DNA of 64,000 nt from Microbispora sp. H13382 (GCF_014161445.1 NZ_JABBXA010000008.1:186001-250000), one strand, 5' to 3'; counted from the stretch's first letter, positions 8,714 through 17,305 are shown. Notes: generated by a model from the sequence alone, not told the origin. Numbers and translations are program-made.

Positions 8714-9956
8714 CCGTCCGCTCGCCGGCCGCACGGTGATCGATCTGACCACCGCGCTGTCCGGACCGTACGCGACCCTGCTGCTGGCCGGGCTCGGCGC
8801 CCGCGTGATCAAGGTGGAGAACCCGCTGACCGGCGGCGACTCCTCCCGCAACAACGCCCCCTATGTCGGTGCGGACGGGCTGACGCTCGCCCGCCACGGG
8901 GACGACGACATGTCCGTGTCGATACTCCTGCGGGGCCGCAACAAGCAGAGCGTCACGCTCAACCTCAAGCACCCCAAGGCCCGCGACATCCTGGCCGGTC
9001 TGGTCCGGGTGTCGGACATCATGATCGACAATTACAGCGCCGGCGTCACGGCTCGGCTCGGCATCGGCCACGACTGGGCGAGCGCGATCAACCCGCGCAT
9101 CGTGTGCACGTCGATCAGCGGCTTCGGCGCGCAGGGCGGTCCCGGCTCGGGCAAGGCGATGGACACCATCGTCCAGGCGCTCAGCGGCGTGATGATGACC
9201 GCGGGCGCGCCCGGCGAGCCGCCCGTCCGCTTCGGGCTGCCGGTGGGCGACCTGGTCGCGCCGCTGTACGCGGTGATCGGCACGCTCGCCGCGGTCCTGC
9301 GGGCCGAGGCGACCGGCCAGGGCCAGCACGTGGACGTGTCGATGCTGGGGGCGCTGACCTCGCTGGTCGCGTGCGAGCCGTTCGACGCCTACGAGAAGCT
9401 GGGTCTGCCCATGCGCACGGGGACGACCGTGCCCAGGCTGGCGCCGTTCGGAACGTTCCCCGCCGCGGACGGCTGGTTCGCGCTGTGCGGCCCCACCGAC
9501 GCGTTCGCCCGCGGCCTGTTCACGGCGATGGGACGCGACGATCTGGCGGCGGACCCGCGCTACGCCACGCGGGACGCGCGCGTGGCCAATGCCGGCGAGC
9601 TGCACGAGCTGGTGGCCTCATGGGCGGGGGACCGCCCGCTCGCCGTGGTCCTCGACCTGTTCGCCCGGCACGGCGTCCCCGCCGCCGAGGTGCGTGAGCC
9701 CGGCGACGCCGTACGCGACCCGCTCGTGCTGGAGCGCGAGGAGGTCGTGCCGCTGGAGCATCCGCGCCACCGTCCGGGCCAGGGCCGCCACGGGGACCTG
9801 TACGGCACCGGCGTCCCGATCCGCTTCTCCGCCTCGGAGGCGGGGCTCGACCGGCCGGCGCCCGGCCTCGGCGAGCACAACGCCGAGATCTACAGCGGCC
9901 TGCTCGGCTACTCCGACGACGAGCTCAAGGCCCTGGCCGAAGAGGGAGTGATCTGA
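8706..9956 (+). CDS. Class III (CaiB/BaiF) CoA-transferase
   Basis: CoA-transferase of 416 residues that moves CoA between carboxylic acids. The opening PLAGRTVIDLTTALSGPYAT and GARVIKVENP are typical. The catalytic aspartate of the family is present (Asp153 in AMDTIVQALSGVMM). GDLVAPLYAVIGTLAAVLRA and GQGQHVDVSM follow as in FRC, CaiB and FldA. The GTG start overlaps the CapA-like gene by eight bases. Directly downstream are two 2-hydroxyacyl-CoA dehydratase-like subunits, the same order as fldA/hadA with fldBC/hadBC in clostridia. In those pathways the transferase makes the 2-hydroxyacyl-CoA that is then dehydrated, so that is the most economical role here. Confidence 0.92.
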   Translation: MADRPLAGRTVIDLTTALSGPYATLLLAGLGARVIKVENPLTGGDSSRNNAPYVGADGLTLARHGDDDMSVSILLRGRNKQSVTLNLKHPKARDILAGLVRVSDIMIDNYSAGVTARLGIGHDWASAINPRIVCTSISGFGAQGGPGSGKAMDTIVQALSGVMMTAGAPGEPPVRFGLPVGDLVAPLYAVIGTLAAVLRAEATGQGQHVDVSMLGALTSLVACEPFDAYEKLGLPMRTGTTVPRLAPFGTFPAADGWFALCGPTDAFARGLFTAMGRDDLAADPRYATRDARVANAGELHELVASWAGDRPLAVVLDLFARHGVPAAEVREPGDAVRDPLVLEREEVVPLEHPRHRPGQGRHGDLYGTGVPIRFSASEAGLDRPAPGLGEHNAEIYSGLLGYSDDELKALAEEGVI

Positions 9957-9957
9957 C

Positions 9958-11046
9958 ATGCCCACGGCGCTGGCCGCGCTGGAGGAGGCGTACACCCGGC
10001 GCGGCGCACCTCCGGCCGCCCCGACGGGCGACCGGACCCTGGTCGTCGGCTATGTCGGGGCGGACGTGCCGGTCGAACTGCTGACCGCCGCGGGGGTCCG
10101 CGCGGTCCGTCTCACGGGGGACCCGGACTCCGGCTCCGCGCCCGGAGACCGATATCTGGGCCGCGGGGTGGACCCGGCGGCCAGCTCGGTGCTCACCCGG
10201 CTGCTCGCCGGGTCCTTCGGCGGCCTGGACCGCGTCGTGGTCTCGCACGACTGCGAGGCGTCCCTGCGGCTGTTCTACGCGCTGCGCGAGCTGCGCCGCG
10301 TGGAGCCGGGCACGGGGCTGCCCGAGGTGTACCTCGTCGACATCCTGCACCTGCCGCACCGCACGACCGCCCTGTACAACCGTCGCAGGATCGGCGAGTT
10401 CGCGGCCAGGCTGGAGGCCTGGACCGGCCGGCCCCTCGACGTGGCCGGAGCGGTGGCGGCGCACGACGAGCGGCGCCGGCTGCTGGCCGCCGTCGCCGAG
10501 CTGCGCAGGGCCGTGCCCGCCCGCCTGACGGGACGGCAGTTCCTCGCGGTGGCCAACGCGGCCCTGCCCGTGGACGAGCACATCGCGCTGCTGGAACGGC
10601 TGCTGGCCGAGGCGGGACAGCTCGGGGAACACCCCGGGCGGCGCGTCTTCCTGAGCGGCAGCGACCACGACACACCACATGTGTACGAGGCCGTCGAGTC
10701 CGAGGGCTACGTGATCGTCGGCGAGGACCACTCCTTCGGCGAGCTCTTCCTCAGGGAGCCGGTCGGCGCGGGCGGCCTGGACGCGCTGGCCGAGCACTAC
10801 CACCACGGCGGCCCGACCGCCCACCGGGCCACCGTGAGCGAGCGCGCCGCCCACGCGGCGCGGGCCGTACGGCACTGCCGGGCCGAGCTCTTCGTCGCCT
10901 ATTCCAGGATCGGCGACGAGGCCCCGGCCTGGGACTTCCCGGCGCAGCGCGCGGCGCTCGACATCCCCGCCGTGCTGCTGGAACGCCAGGAGTACGGGCG
11001 TGCCGACCTGACCGCCCTGCGGAAGGAACACCCATGCGCAGTGTGA
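9958..11046 (+). CDS. 2-hydroxyacyl-CoA dehydratase-like subunit (HgdB/FldB fold), cysteine-poor
   Basis: Protein of 362 residues in the HgdB/BcrC-type family (PF06050), whose members normally carry a [4Fe-4S] cluster held by conserved cysteines and use a one-electron reductive dehydration. Family landmarks are LDRVVVSHDCEASLRLFYAL (Cys99 kept), RVFLSGSDHDTPHVYEAVES, and the C-terminal AELFVAYSRIGDEAPAWDFP with IPAVLLERQEYG. Where homologues have Cys after the second landmark (ADDLCTG-like) this protein has GEDHSFG, and where they have KFCDP-like it has SRIGDE. Its only other cysteines are residues 307 and 360. It overlaps the next gene by 13 bases. Fold membership is confident; normal cluster binding is doubtful. 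Confidence 0.82.
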   Translation: MPTALAALEEAYTRRGAPPAAPTGDRTLVVGYVGADVPVELLTAAGVRAVRLTGDPDSGSAPGDRYLGRGVDPAASSVLTRLLAGSFGGLDRVVVSHDCEASLRLFYALRELRRVEPGTGLPEVYLVDILHLPHRTTALYNRRRIGEFAARLEAWTGRPLDVAGAVAAHDERRRLLAAVAELRRAVPARLTGRQFLAVANAALPVDEHIALLERLLAEAGQLGEHPGRRVFLSGSDHDTPHVYEAVESEGYVIVGEDHSFGELFLREPVGAGGLDALAEHYHHGGPTAHRATVSERAAHAARAVRHCRAELFVAYSRIGDEAPAWDFPAQRAALDIPAVLLERQEYGRADLTALRKEHPCAV

Positions 11047-12281
11047 AAACCCTCGCCACGGCGGCCGAGGCGGGCAGGCACCAGCGTGAGTGGTTCGCCG
11101 GCCTGCGGCGCCGGGTCGCCGCCGGCGAGCCGTTCGCCCTGCTGAACGCGGACGTCCCGCACGAGATCTTCCGCACGATGGACATCCCGTACGCGGTCAG
11201 CCAATGGTGGGCGTCCCTGGTGGCCGCCAAGCAGCGTTCGGGGCACTACCTGGAGCTGGTGCGGCGGCGCGGCTACCCCGACTACTCCGAGCAGTACAAC
11301 TCGGTCACCCTCGGCTCCGCCTTCGACCCGGAACCGGAGGCCGCCCCGTGGGGCGGCCTGCCGAAACCGGACATCGTCGTCGGGGACGCCACCGGTGACA
11401 TCACTCGCAAGGTCTTCGACATCTGGGGTCACGAGCCCGGGGTCACCTTCTATCCGCTGGAGAGCGCCGCCGAGAACGAGGTCCCCGCCAACTGGTGGGA
11501 GCTGATGCCGCACCGCTGGGAGCAGGCCGTCGGCCCGGCCAGGCTGGACCTGCTCACCGCGGAGCTGGACAACCTCGTCAGGTTCCTGGAGACCACCACC
11601 GGCAGGCGGTTCAGCGAGTCCCGCTTCCGTGCCGTGATGGCTCTGGTCAACGAGCAGGAGGAGTGGAACAGGAAGACCCGCGACCTCATCGCCCGCACCC
11701 GGCCCGCCCCGCTCGGCGTCGTCGACAGCATCCCCAGCGTCATGCTCCCGCAGTGGCACCGCGGCACCGAGTGGGCCAGGGACATCGCCAGGCGCTTCTA
11801 CGAGGAGGTGCGCGACCGGGTCGACGCGGGCCGGGCCGCGTGCCCGGACGAGCGGGCCCGGCTGATGTGGATCGGCCGGGGCCTCTGGTACGACATGGGC
11901 TTCTACCAGCGCTTCCAGGAGGAGTACGGCGCGGTGTTCGTCTGGTCGATGTACCTGGCCATCGCCGCCGACGGGTACGTCCGCTACGGCGACGACCCCA
12001 TGAGGGCGCTGGCGGCGCGCTTCGCCGCCTTCGGCGACCAGCTCTACACCCCGCCGTGGTCCGGCGAGTGGTACGTGAAGGAGGCCCGCCTGCACGGCAT
12101 CGACGGCGTGGTCCACCTGGTCTCCGACGATCCCCGCGGCAGCTACTTCACCGCCAGGGCGCTGGAGGCGGCCGGGTTCCCGGTGATCGAGATCCACGCC
12201 GACAACGTCGACGCCCGCACCTTCGACGACGAGGTGGTCAAGCGCATCGCTCAGTGGCTGGAGAACGTCGTCCTGGCCTGA
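11034..12281 (+). CDS. 2-hydroxyacyl-CoA dehydratase-like subunit (second), nearly cysteine-free
   Basis: Protein of 415 residues, partner of the gene before it and of the same fold. Landmarks in order: FALLNADVPHEIFRTMDIPY, RGYPDYSEQYNS, LPKPDIVVGDATGDITRKVF, ARLMWIGRGLWYDMGFYQ, and the C-terminal GVVHLVSDDPRGSYFTARAL with GFPVIEIHADNVD. The positions that are cysteine in canonical dehydratases are Ser85 (PDYSEQ) and Thr120 (DATGD); the single cysteine, residue 270, is not at a ligand position. So a conventional [4Fe-4S] site appears lost. No HgdC/FldI-type activator ATPase is present in the window. Either it works by a different mechanism or it acts as a CoA-ester binding or scaffold protein. 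Confidence 0.82.
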   Translation: MRSVKTLATAAEAGRHQREWFAGLRRRVAAGEPFALLNADVPHEIFRTMDIPYAVSQWWASLVAAKQRSGHYLELVRRRGYPDYSEQYNSVTLGSAFDPEPEAAPWGGLPKPDIVVGDATGDITRKVFDIWGHEPGVTFYPLESAAENEVPANWWELMPHRWEQAVGPARLDLLTAELDNLVRFLETTTGRRFSESRFRAVMALVNEQEEWNRKTRDLIARTRPAPLGVVDSIPSVMLPQWHRGTEWARDIARRFYEEVRDRVDAGRAACPDERARLMWIGRGLWYDMGFYQRFQEEYGAVFVWSMYLAIAADGYVRYGDDPMRALAARFAAFGDQLYTPPWSGEWYVKEARLHGIDGVVHLVSDDPRGSYFTARALEAAGFPVIEIHADNVDARTFDDEVVKRIAQWLENVVLA

Positions 12282-12327
12282 CCCCGATCGTCCCCCGGCT
12301 CCGCTCCGCCATGCGGGCCGAGCTCGC

Positions 12328-12376
12328 CCAAATGTTGGGCAGATCTTTGACGGCCGTCACAAAATCGACATATATT
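12328..12376 (+). promoter_or_regulatory. Strong promoter with two palindromic operators
   Basis: TTGACG (12349-12354), a 16-base spacer and TATATT (12371-12376) form a near-consensus housekeeping promoter for the SDR gene at 12411. The -35 is embedded in a perfect 12-base palindrome, TGACGGCCGTCA (12350-12361). Immediately upstream is a second perfect palindrome, GCCCAAATGTTGGGC (12328-12342). This splits the locus into two transcription units. The palindromes suggest repressor control, perhaps by the PaaX protein or another regulator. Confidence 0.65.
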
Positions 12377-12410
12377 CGCGCCATTCGCCGCACAACTCAG
12401 GGGGAATCCC

Positions 12411-13337
12411 ATGGATCTTTCCGGCAAGGTCGTCGTAGTCACAGGTGCGGGCCGCGGGCTCGGCCGCGCGTACGCCGAGGCGCTTGCCGCGGGCGGGGCG
12501 GCGGTGGTCGTCAACGACGTGGACGCCGAAGCGGTGGCGCAGGTCGTCGACGCCATCACCGCCGAGGGTGGCGCCGCACGGGGTGTCGTCGCCCCGGTCG
12601 GCTCCGCCGAGGCGGCCGGCCGGCTGGTCGACACCGCGGTCAAGGAGTTCGGCCGGCTGGATGTGATGGTCACCAACGCGGGCATCCTGCGCGACCGGGT
12701 GCTGTGGAAGATGTCGGACGACGACTTCGACGCGGTGATCGACGTGCACCTGCGCGGCACGTTCACCTGCGCCCGGGCGGCGGCGGTCCGCATGCGCGAG
12801 CAGGGGAGCGGGGGCCGGCTGATCCTGATCTCCTCCCCGGCGGGCCAGCGCGGGAACTTCGGGCAGACCAACTACGCGGCGGCCAAGGCCGGCATCGTGG
12901 CGATGGCCAGGACCTGGGCGCTGGAACTGGCCAGGGCGAACATCACGGTGAACGCGGTCGTCCCGGTGGCGGCCACGGAGATGACCAAGACCATTCCCGT
13001 GTTCGCGCCGATCATCGAGGAGTCCGAGCGGACCGGGCGGCCGTTCCCCGAGTGGCTGCGCAGGGACGAGGGGCTGGGCACGGTCGAGGACGTGGCGGGG
13101 CTCGTCGTGTTCCTCGCCTCGGACGCCTCGGCGGGGGTGACCGGCCAGGCGATCGGGATCGGCGGCGACCGGCTCGCGCTGTGGTCGCACCCGGCCGAGA
13201 AGGCCGTCGCGTTCGCCGACGGCGGCTGGACGGCCGAGACCATCGCAGCCTCCTGGCGGTCGGGAGTCGGCGCCGAGCCGGAGACGTACGGCATCCCCGC
13301 GCCCAAGGTGCCCGCCTCCGACGCCGAGGGGGCCTGA
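12411..13337 (+). CDS. SDR-family oxidoreductase, likely 3-hydroxyacyl-CoA dehydrogenase
   Basis: NAD(P)-dependent dehydrogenase of 308 residues. The nucleotide motif is TGAGRGLG (11-18), NAG follows at 89-91, and the catalytic set is Ser141/142, Tyr155 and Lys159 (NYAAAKAG). VNDVD after the second strand suggests NAD rather than NADP. The nearest architecture is the (3R)-hydroxyacyl-CoA dehydrogenase part of multifunctional enzyme 2, including an extended C-terminus of about 60 residues after the Rossmann core. GGGGGAA precedes the ATG. With the MaoC hydratase three genes on it could run hydration and oxidation of an enoyl-CoA. Confidence 0.9.
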   Translation: MDLSGKVVVVTGAGRGLGRAYAEALAAGGAAVVVNDVDAEAVAQVVDAITAEGGAARGVVAPVGSAEAAGRLVDTAVKEFGRLDVMVTNAGILRDRVLWKMSDDDFDAVIDVHLRGTFTCARAAAVRMREQGSGGRLILISSPAGQRGNFGQTNYAAAKAGIVAMARTWALELARANITVNAVVPVAATEMTKTIPVFAPIIEESERTGRPFPEWLRRDEGLGTVEDVAGLVVFLASDASAGVTGQAIGIGGDRLALWSHPAEKAVAFADGGWTAETIAASWRSGVGAEPETYGIPAPKVPASDAEGA

Positions 13338-13338
13338 C

Positions 13339-14238
13339 ATGGCGGCCATGAACGTCGCCGACCTGGTCGCGATCGACGTGCACACGCACGCGGAGATCTC
13401 CAAGGACGGGCACGGATCGCTCAGCCCGGAGCTGTTCGGGGCGTCGGAGGACTACTTCAAGGCCCACGGGCACCGGCAGCCGACCATCGCGGAGATGGCC
13501 GCCTACTACCGGGAGCGGACGATGGCCGCGGTGGTGTTCACCGTGGACGCCGAGCACGCCACCGGGCACCCGCGCATCTCCAACGAGGAGGTGGCGGAGA
13601 GCTGCGCCGAGCACGCCGACGTGCTGATCCCGTTCGCCAGCGTCGATCCCTGGAAGGGCCGGGCGGGCGTGCGCGAGGCGCGGCGGCTGGTCGAGGAGTA
13701 CGGCGTGCGCGGCTTCAAGTTCCACCCGAGCATCCAGGGCATCGCCCCCAACGACCCCGTGGCGTACCCGCTGTACGAGGCGATCGAGGGACTGGGCGTC
13801 CCGGCGTTGTTCCACACCGGCCAGACCGGCATCGGCGCGGGCGTCCCCGGCGGAGGCGGCATCCGGCTCAAGTACGGCAATCCCATGCTGGTGGACGACG
13901 TGGCCGTGGACTTCCCCGAGCTGCGGATCATCCTGGCCCATCCGTCGTTCCCGTGGCAGGACGAGGCGCTGGCGGTGGCCACGCACAAGCCGTACGTCTA
14001 CATCGACCTGTCGGGCTGGTCTCCGAAGTACTTCCCGCCGCAGCTCGTGCGGTACGCCAACACGCTGCTGAAGGACAAGGTGCTCTTCGGCTCCGACTAC
14101 CCGGTGATCACCCCGGACCGCTGGCTCGCCGACTTCGACAAGCTCGAGATCAAGCCCGAGGTCCGCCCCAGGATCCTGAAGGACAACGCCGTGCGCCTGC
14201 TCGGGCTCGGCGCGCAGGAGAGGACGACGGACGCATGA
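13339..14238 (+). CDS. ACMSD-like metal-dependent amidohydrolase/decarboxylase
   Basis: TIM-barrel enzyme of 299 residues in the amidohydrolase-2 family (PF04909), which includes ACMS, gamma-resorcylate and 4-oxalomesaconate-type decarboxylases and hydrolases. Metal ligands are visible: HTH at 15-17, His159 (LFHTGQTG), His201 (LAHPSFPW) and Asp253 (FGSDYPV). GVRGFKFHPSIQ is the strand-3 motif. It starts two bases after the SDR stop and overlaps the MaoC gene (ATGA). In aromatic and nicotinate-type catabolism these enzymes remove CO2 or open lactones. Exact chemistry is not predictable. Confidence 0.88.
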   Translation: MAAMNVADLVAIDVHTHAEISKDGHGSLSPELFGASEDYFKAHGHRQPTIAEMAAYYRERTMAAVVFTVDAEHATGHPRISNEEVAESCAEHADVLIPFASVDPWKGRAGVREARRLVEEYGVRGFKFHPSIQGIAPNDPVAYPLYEAIEGLGVPALFHTGQTGIGAGVPGGGGIRLKYGNPMLVDDVAVDFPELRIILAHPSFPWQDEALAVATHKPYVYIDLSGWSPKYFPPQLVRYANTLLKDKVLFGSDYPVITPDRWLADFDKLEIKPEVRPRILKDNAVRLLGLGAQERTTDA

Positions 14239-14693
14239 CCACCACGGCGTACGGGCTCGACGAGATCAGGGCGCTGGCCGGTAAGGACCTCGGGCGCAGC
14301 GGCTGGCTGGAGATCGCCCAGGAGCGGGTGAACACTTTCGCCGATGCCACCGGCGACCACCAGTGGATCCACGTCGACCCGGTCAGGGCCGAGGGTGGCC
14401 CGTTCGGCGGCACGATCGCCCATGGGTATCTGACCCTGTCCCTGGTCATCCCGATGTTCAATGAGCTGCTGGAGATCCAAGGGGTGACGATGAGCATCAA
14501 CTACGGGCTGGAGAAGGTCCGCTTCCCCAGCCCGGTCAGGGTCGGCGCCAGGATCCGGCTCGGCGCCGTCGTCGTCTCCGTCGAGGACGTCCCCGGCGAC
14601 GGCGTCCAGATGCTGCTCGACTTCACCGTCGAGATCGACGGCGCGGCCAAGCCCGCCTGCGTCGCCCGCGCCGTCTACCGGCACTACGCCTGA
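14235..14693 (+). CDS. MaoC-like (R)-specific enoyl-CoA hydratase
   Basis: Hot-dog-fold hydratase of 152 residues. The catalytic motif ADATGDHQWIHVD (Asp41 and His46) and the following GGTIAHGYLTLSL are the classic R-hydratase signature. SINYGLEKVRFPSPVRVG closes the active-site region. It should add water to a trans-2-enoyl-CoA to give the (R)-3-hydroxyacyl-CoA, which the neighbouring SDR could oxidise. The ATG overlaps the upstream stop. Length matches single-domain MaoC proteins. Confidence 0.92.
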   Translation: MTTTAYGLDEIRALAGKDLGRSGWLEIAQERVNTFADATGDHQWIHVDPVRAEGGPFGGTIAHGYLTLSLVIPMFNELLEIQGVTMSINYGLEKVRFPSPVRVGARIRLGAVVVSVEDVPGDGVQMLLDFTVEIDGAAKPACVARAVYRHYA

Positions 14694-14799
14694 CCCCGCT
14701 TCCCGCTTCCCGCGGACCACGGACCGGACCCGCGCCGCCGTGCCTGCTCGGTCCGGGCACCTTCCCTGATTCCCCCAGCTGTCAGGAGGTCGAACACCA

Positions 14800-16350
14800 A
14801 TGCGCAACGCCGGACTGGGAGGGTGGCCCGCCCGCCGGGCCCGGATGACACCGGACCGGCCCGCGTTCGTCGTCGGGGACCGGTCCGTCACCTACGCCGA
14901 GGTCCACGAGCGGACGACACGGCTGGCGTCGCGCCTGCGCGCGGCGGGGGTGCGGGCCGGCGATCGGATCGCCTACCTCGGCCGCAATCACCTCGCCTTC
15001 GTCGAGACGATGTTCGCCTCGCACCTGCTCGGGGCGATCTTCGTGCCGCTGAACTTCCGTCTGGCCGCGCCCGAGATCGGTTACATGCTGGACCACTCGG
15101 GCGCCGAGGTCCTGATCTACGCGCCCGAGTGCGCCGAGGTGGTCCGCGCCCTGCCGGACACCGCGGCCGCCCTCCGGGAGGTCGTGGCCCTCGATGCTCC
15201 GGGGCCAGGGGAGCGGCACTACGAGAGCTGGCTCGCGGAGGGCGATCCCACCCCGATCGACATACCCGTGCGGATGGACGACACCGCGCTCATCCTCTAC
15301 ACCTCGGGTACGACCGGGCGGCCCAAAGGCGCGATGCTCACGCACGGCAACCTCGTGTGGAACTGCTACAACCTCCTGCTCGGCGTCGATGTCACCAGCG
15401 ACGAGACGACACTGATCAGCGCCCCGCTCTTCCACGTCGCCGCGCTGAACCAGACCTTGCTGCCGACCTTCCTCAAGGGCGGCAGCTCGGTGATCATGCC
15501 GTCGTGGGGGGTCGACGAGTGTTACGACCTCATAGAGAAGCACGGGGTCACCTGGATGTTCGGGGTCACCACGATGTTCGCCGCGTTCGCCCGGTCGCCC
15601 AGGTGGACCGGTGCGGACCTGTCGTCGCTGCGCCACCTCATGGCCGGGGGTGCGGCGATCCCGGCCGCCCTGATCCGTACGTACCAGGAACGGGGCCTGG
15701 TGTTCTGCCAGGGATACGGGCTCACCGAGACCGCTCCCGGCGCCACCTTCCTCGAGGCCAGTCAGAGCGTGCGCAAGGTGGGCTCGGCAGGGGTTCCGGT
15801 GTTCTTCGCCAACGTGCGGGTCGTCCAGCCCGACGGCACGGACACGGCGCCGGGACAGCCGGGTGAGGTGCTGATCCAGGGGCCGAACGTGACGCCCGGC
15901 TACTGGCGCGACCCGGAGGCGACCGCCGCCGCCTTCTCCGACGGCGGCTGGTTCCGCTCCGGAGACATCGGCGTCCTGGACGAGGAGGGTCACCTGTACG
16001 TCGTCGACCGGGTCAAGGACATGTACATCTCGGGCGGGGAGAACGTCTACCCGGCCGAGGTCGAGGCGGCGATCTTCGAGCATCCGGCCATCGCCGAGGT
16101 CGCCGTGCTCGGCGTGCCCGACGCCAAATGGGGCGAGGCCGGCCGCGCGTTCGTGGTCCTCCGTCCCGGCGCGAGTGTCACCGCCGGCGAGCTGCGCGAC
16201 TTCCTCCGATCTCGTCTGGCCGCGTACAAGATCCCAACGTATTTCGACATCACGGACGACCTGCCGAAGACGGGCTCGGGCAAGATCCGCAAGCCCCTGC
16301 TGCGACGCCTTCCGCTGCCCGGTGCCGGCACCTCCACTTCTCCGATGTGA
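14800..16350 (+). CDS. Acyl-CoA ligase (FadD-like, AMP-forming)
   Basis: AMP-forming acid:CoA ligase of 516 residues. The P-loop is TSGTTGRPKG at 168-177. GYGLTETAP is motif A5, WFRSGDIGVLDEEGHLYVVD with RVKDMYISGGENVYP is the hinge, and the catalytic lysine is in KTGSGKIRKPLLR near the end. GGAGG lies well placed before the ATG. It belongs to the FadD-like class that accepts medium/long-chain or aryl acids. It is last in the PaaX-linked locus, separated from the MaoC gene by about 100 bases, and gives a second way besides the CoA-transferase to make a CoA ester. Confidence 0.92.
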   Translation: MRNAGLGGWPARRARMTPDRPAFVVGDRSVTYAEVHERTTRLASRLRAAGVRAGDRIAYLGRNHLAFVETMFASHLLGAIFVPLNFRLAAPEIGYMLDHSGAEVLIYAPECAEVVRALPDTAAALREVVALDAPGPGERHYESWLAEGDPTPIDIPVRMDDTALILYTSGTTGRPKGAMLTHGNLVWNCYNLLLGVDVTSDETTLISAPLFHVAALNQTLLPTFLKGGSSVIMPSWGVDECYDLIEKHGVTWMFGVTTMFAAFARSPRWTGADLSSLRHLMAGGAAIPAALIRTYQERGLVFCQGYGLTETAPGATFLEASQSVRKVGSAGVPVFFANVRVVQPDGTDTAPGQPGEVLIQGPNVTPGYWRDPEATAAAFSDGGWFRSGDIGVLDEEGHLYVVDRVKDMYISGGENVYPAEVEAAIFEHPAIAEVAVLGVPDAKWGEAGRAFVVLRPGASVTAGELRDFLRSRLAAYKIPTYFDITDDLPKTGSGKIRKPLLRRLPLPGAGTSTSPM

Positions 16351-16504
16351 CCGCGGGCCCCCGGGTCCCGCGACGGGGTGACGGGACGAGGCCGGCCCGC
16401 TCGCCGACGGCGAGGCCGGTGGGCCTGCGGCGCGCCGGTCGCGCGGTGCCGCCGCCCGCGGACCCGCGCGAGGCGCCTCCCGTCTTCCCCTCGTGCTTCC
16501 CCTG

Positions 16505-17128
16505 TTACTTGGCGCCGGCCCTGGTACGCCGGGTGGTGCCTGTGGCAGGGGTCTTCGCCGCGCCTCCGGCCGTGGCGGTTCTCCTCGTGGCTGCCGTCTG
16601 CGCCGCCGGCTCCGGCATACCCGGGGTTCCGGCGGCGGGCGTCCCCTTCTGCGGACCGCTGAGCGGGGACCAGCGCTGCTCGCGGCCCCTGGCGCGCTGC
16701 GCGATCAGAGTTCCCGCGCCGATCGCCGCCGCCACGGGCCATTCCAGGATGCCGAGCGCGGCCAGCGCGCCGAGACCGCCGTAGTACATGATGCGCTCCG
16801 GCGGCGGAAGGAACGTCCGGGCCATGTCCACGGCGTGCCCGACGTCGCGGCCGCTGATGTGCGGCATGCCCACGTGTGGCATGTGCATTTCGGGTGCCCG
16901 CAGCTGGATCCGCAGGAACGGCAGGTTCAGGTCCAGCTGGGGCCGGTGCCCCTCCTTCATCTCGGTTGGCGGAGCCGGAGTGGGCGTGGGTGTGGGCGGT
17001 GTGGTCGTGGTCCGGGCGCGGCCCGCGCGGCCCCGGGTGGTCGTCGTTCCCGTCGCGGCCGTGCCTGCCGCGGTGCCGGTCGTGGTGCCCGCCGTGGCCG
17101 TGCCCGGCGTCGTCCCGGTCGTGGTCAT
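16505..17128 (-). CDS. Thr/Ala/Gly-rich protein with one or two membrane segments, unknown
   Basis: Hypothetical protein of 207 residues. Residues 1-55 are low-complexity Thr/Gly/Ala/Pro (repeated TTTGT-type runs). The middle (60-110) is His/Met-rich (PEMHMPHVGMPH) and may be amphipathic. A hydrophobic stretch GLGALAALGILEWPVAAAIG follows, and the tail is Ala/Thr/Arg-rich. A good ribosome site, GGGAGGA, is seven bases before the ATG, which supports a real gene. It is convergent with the ligase gene. I do not recognise a family. The Thr/Ala-rich ends are typical of actinobacterial cell-envelope or nucleoid proteins, but no role can be assigned. Confidence 0.72.
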   Translation of the reverse strand: MTTTGTTPGTATAGTTTGTAAGTAATGTTTTRGRAGRARTTTTPPTPTPTPAPPTEMKEGHRPQLDLNLPFLRIQLRAPEMHMPHVGMPHISGRDVGHAVDMARTFLPPPERIMYYGGLGALAALGILEWPVAAAIGAGTLIAQRARGREQRWSPLSGPQKGTPAAGTPGMPEPAAQTAATRRTATAGGAAKTPATGTTRRTRAGAK

Positions 17129-17185
17129 GGGTCCTCCCGATTCCGTGTCCCCCGATCGCGGATCTCGGCCTGACCCGCGGAGCTT

Positions 17186-17203
17186 TAGAAAATGACCTTT
17201 CTA
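17186..17203. promoter_or_regulatory. Short AT-rich inverted repeat between divergent genes
   Basis: TAGAAA (17186-17191) and TTTCTA (17198-17203) form a perfect inverted repeat around ATGACC in the AT-richer gap between the Thr-rich protein gene and the DJ-1/PfpI gene. It may be an operator. Evidence is symmetry and location only. Confidence 0.3.
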
Positions 17204-17305
17204 TCCTCTATCGAGCCTCGTGTGGTTGCTGGTGCTGATAGCGACTATTTGCCCACTTTTGCCGCTGCTTTCGTGCTCGGCGCCTCCTGAGCAAGGATGG
17301 CGGGC

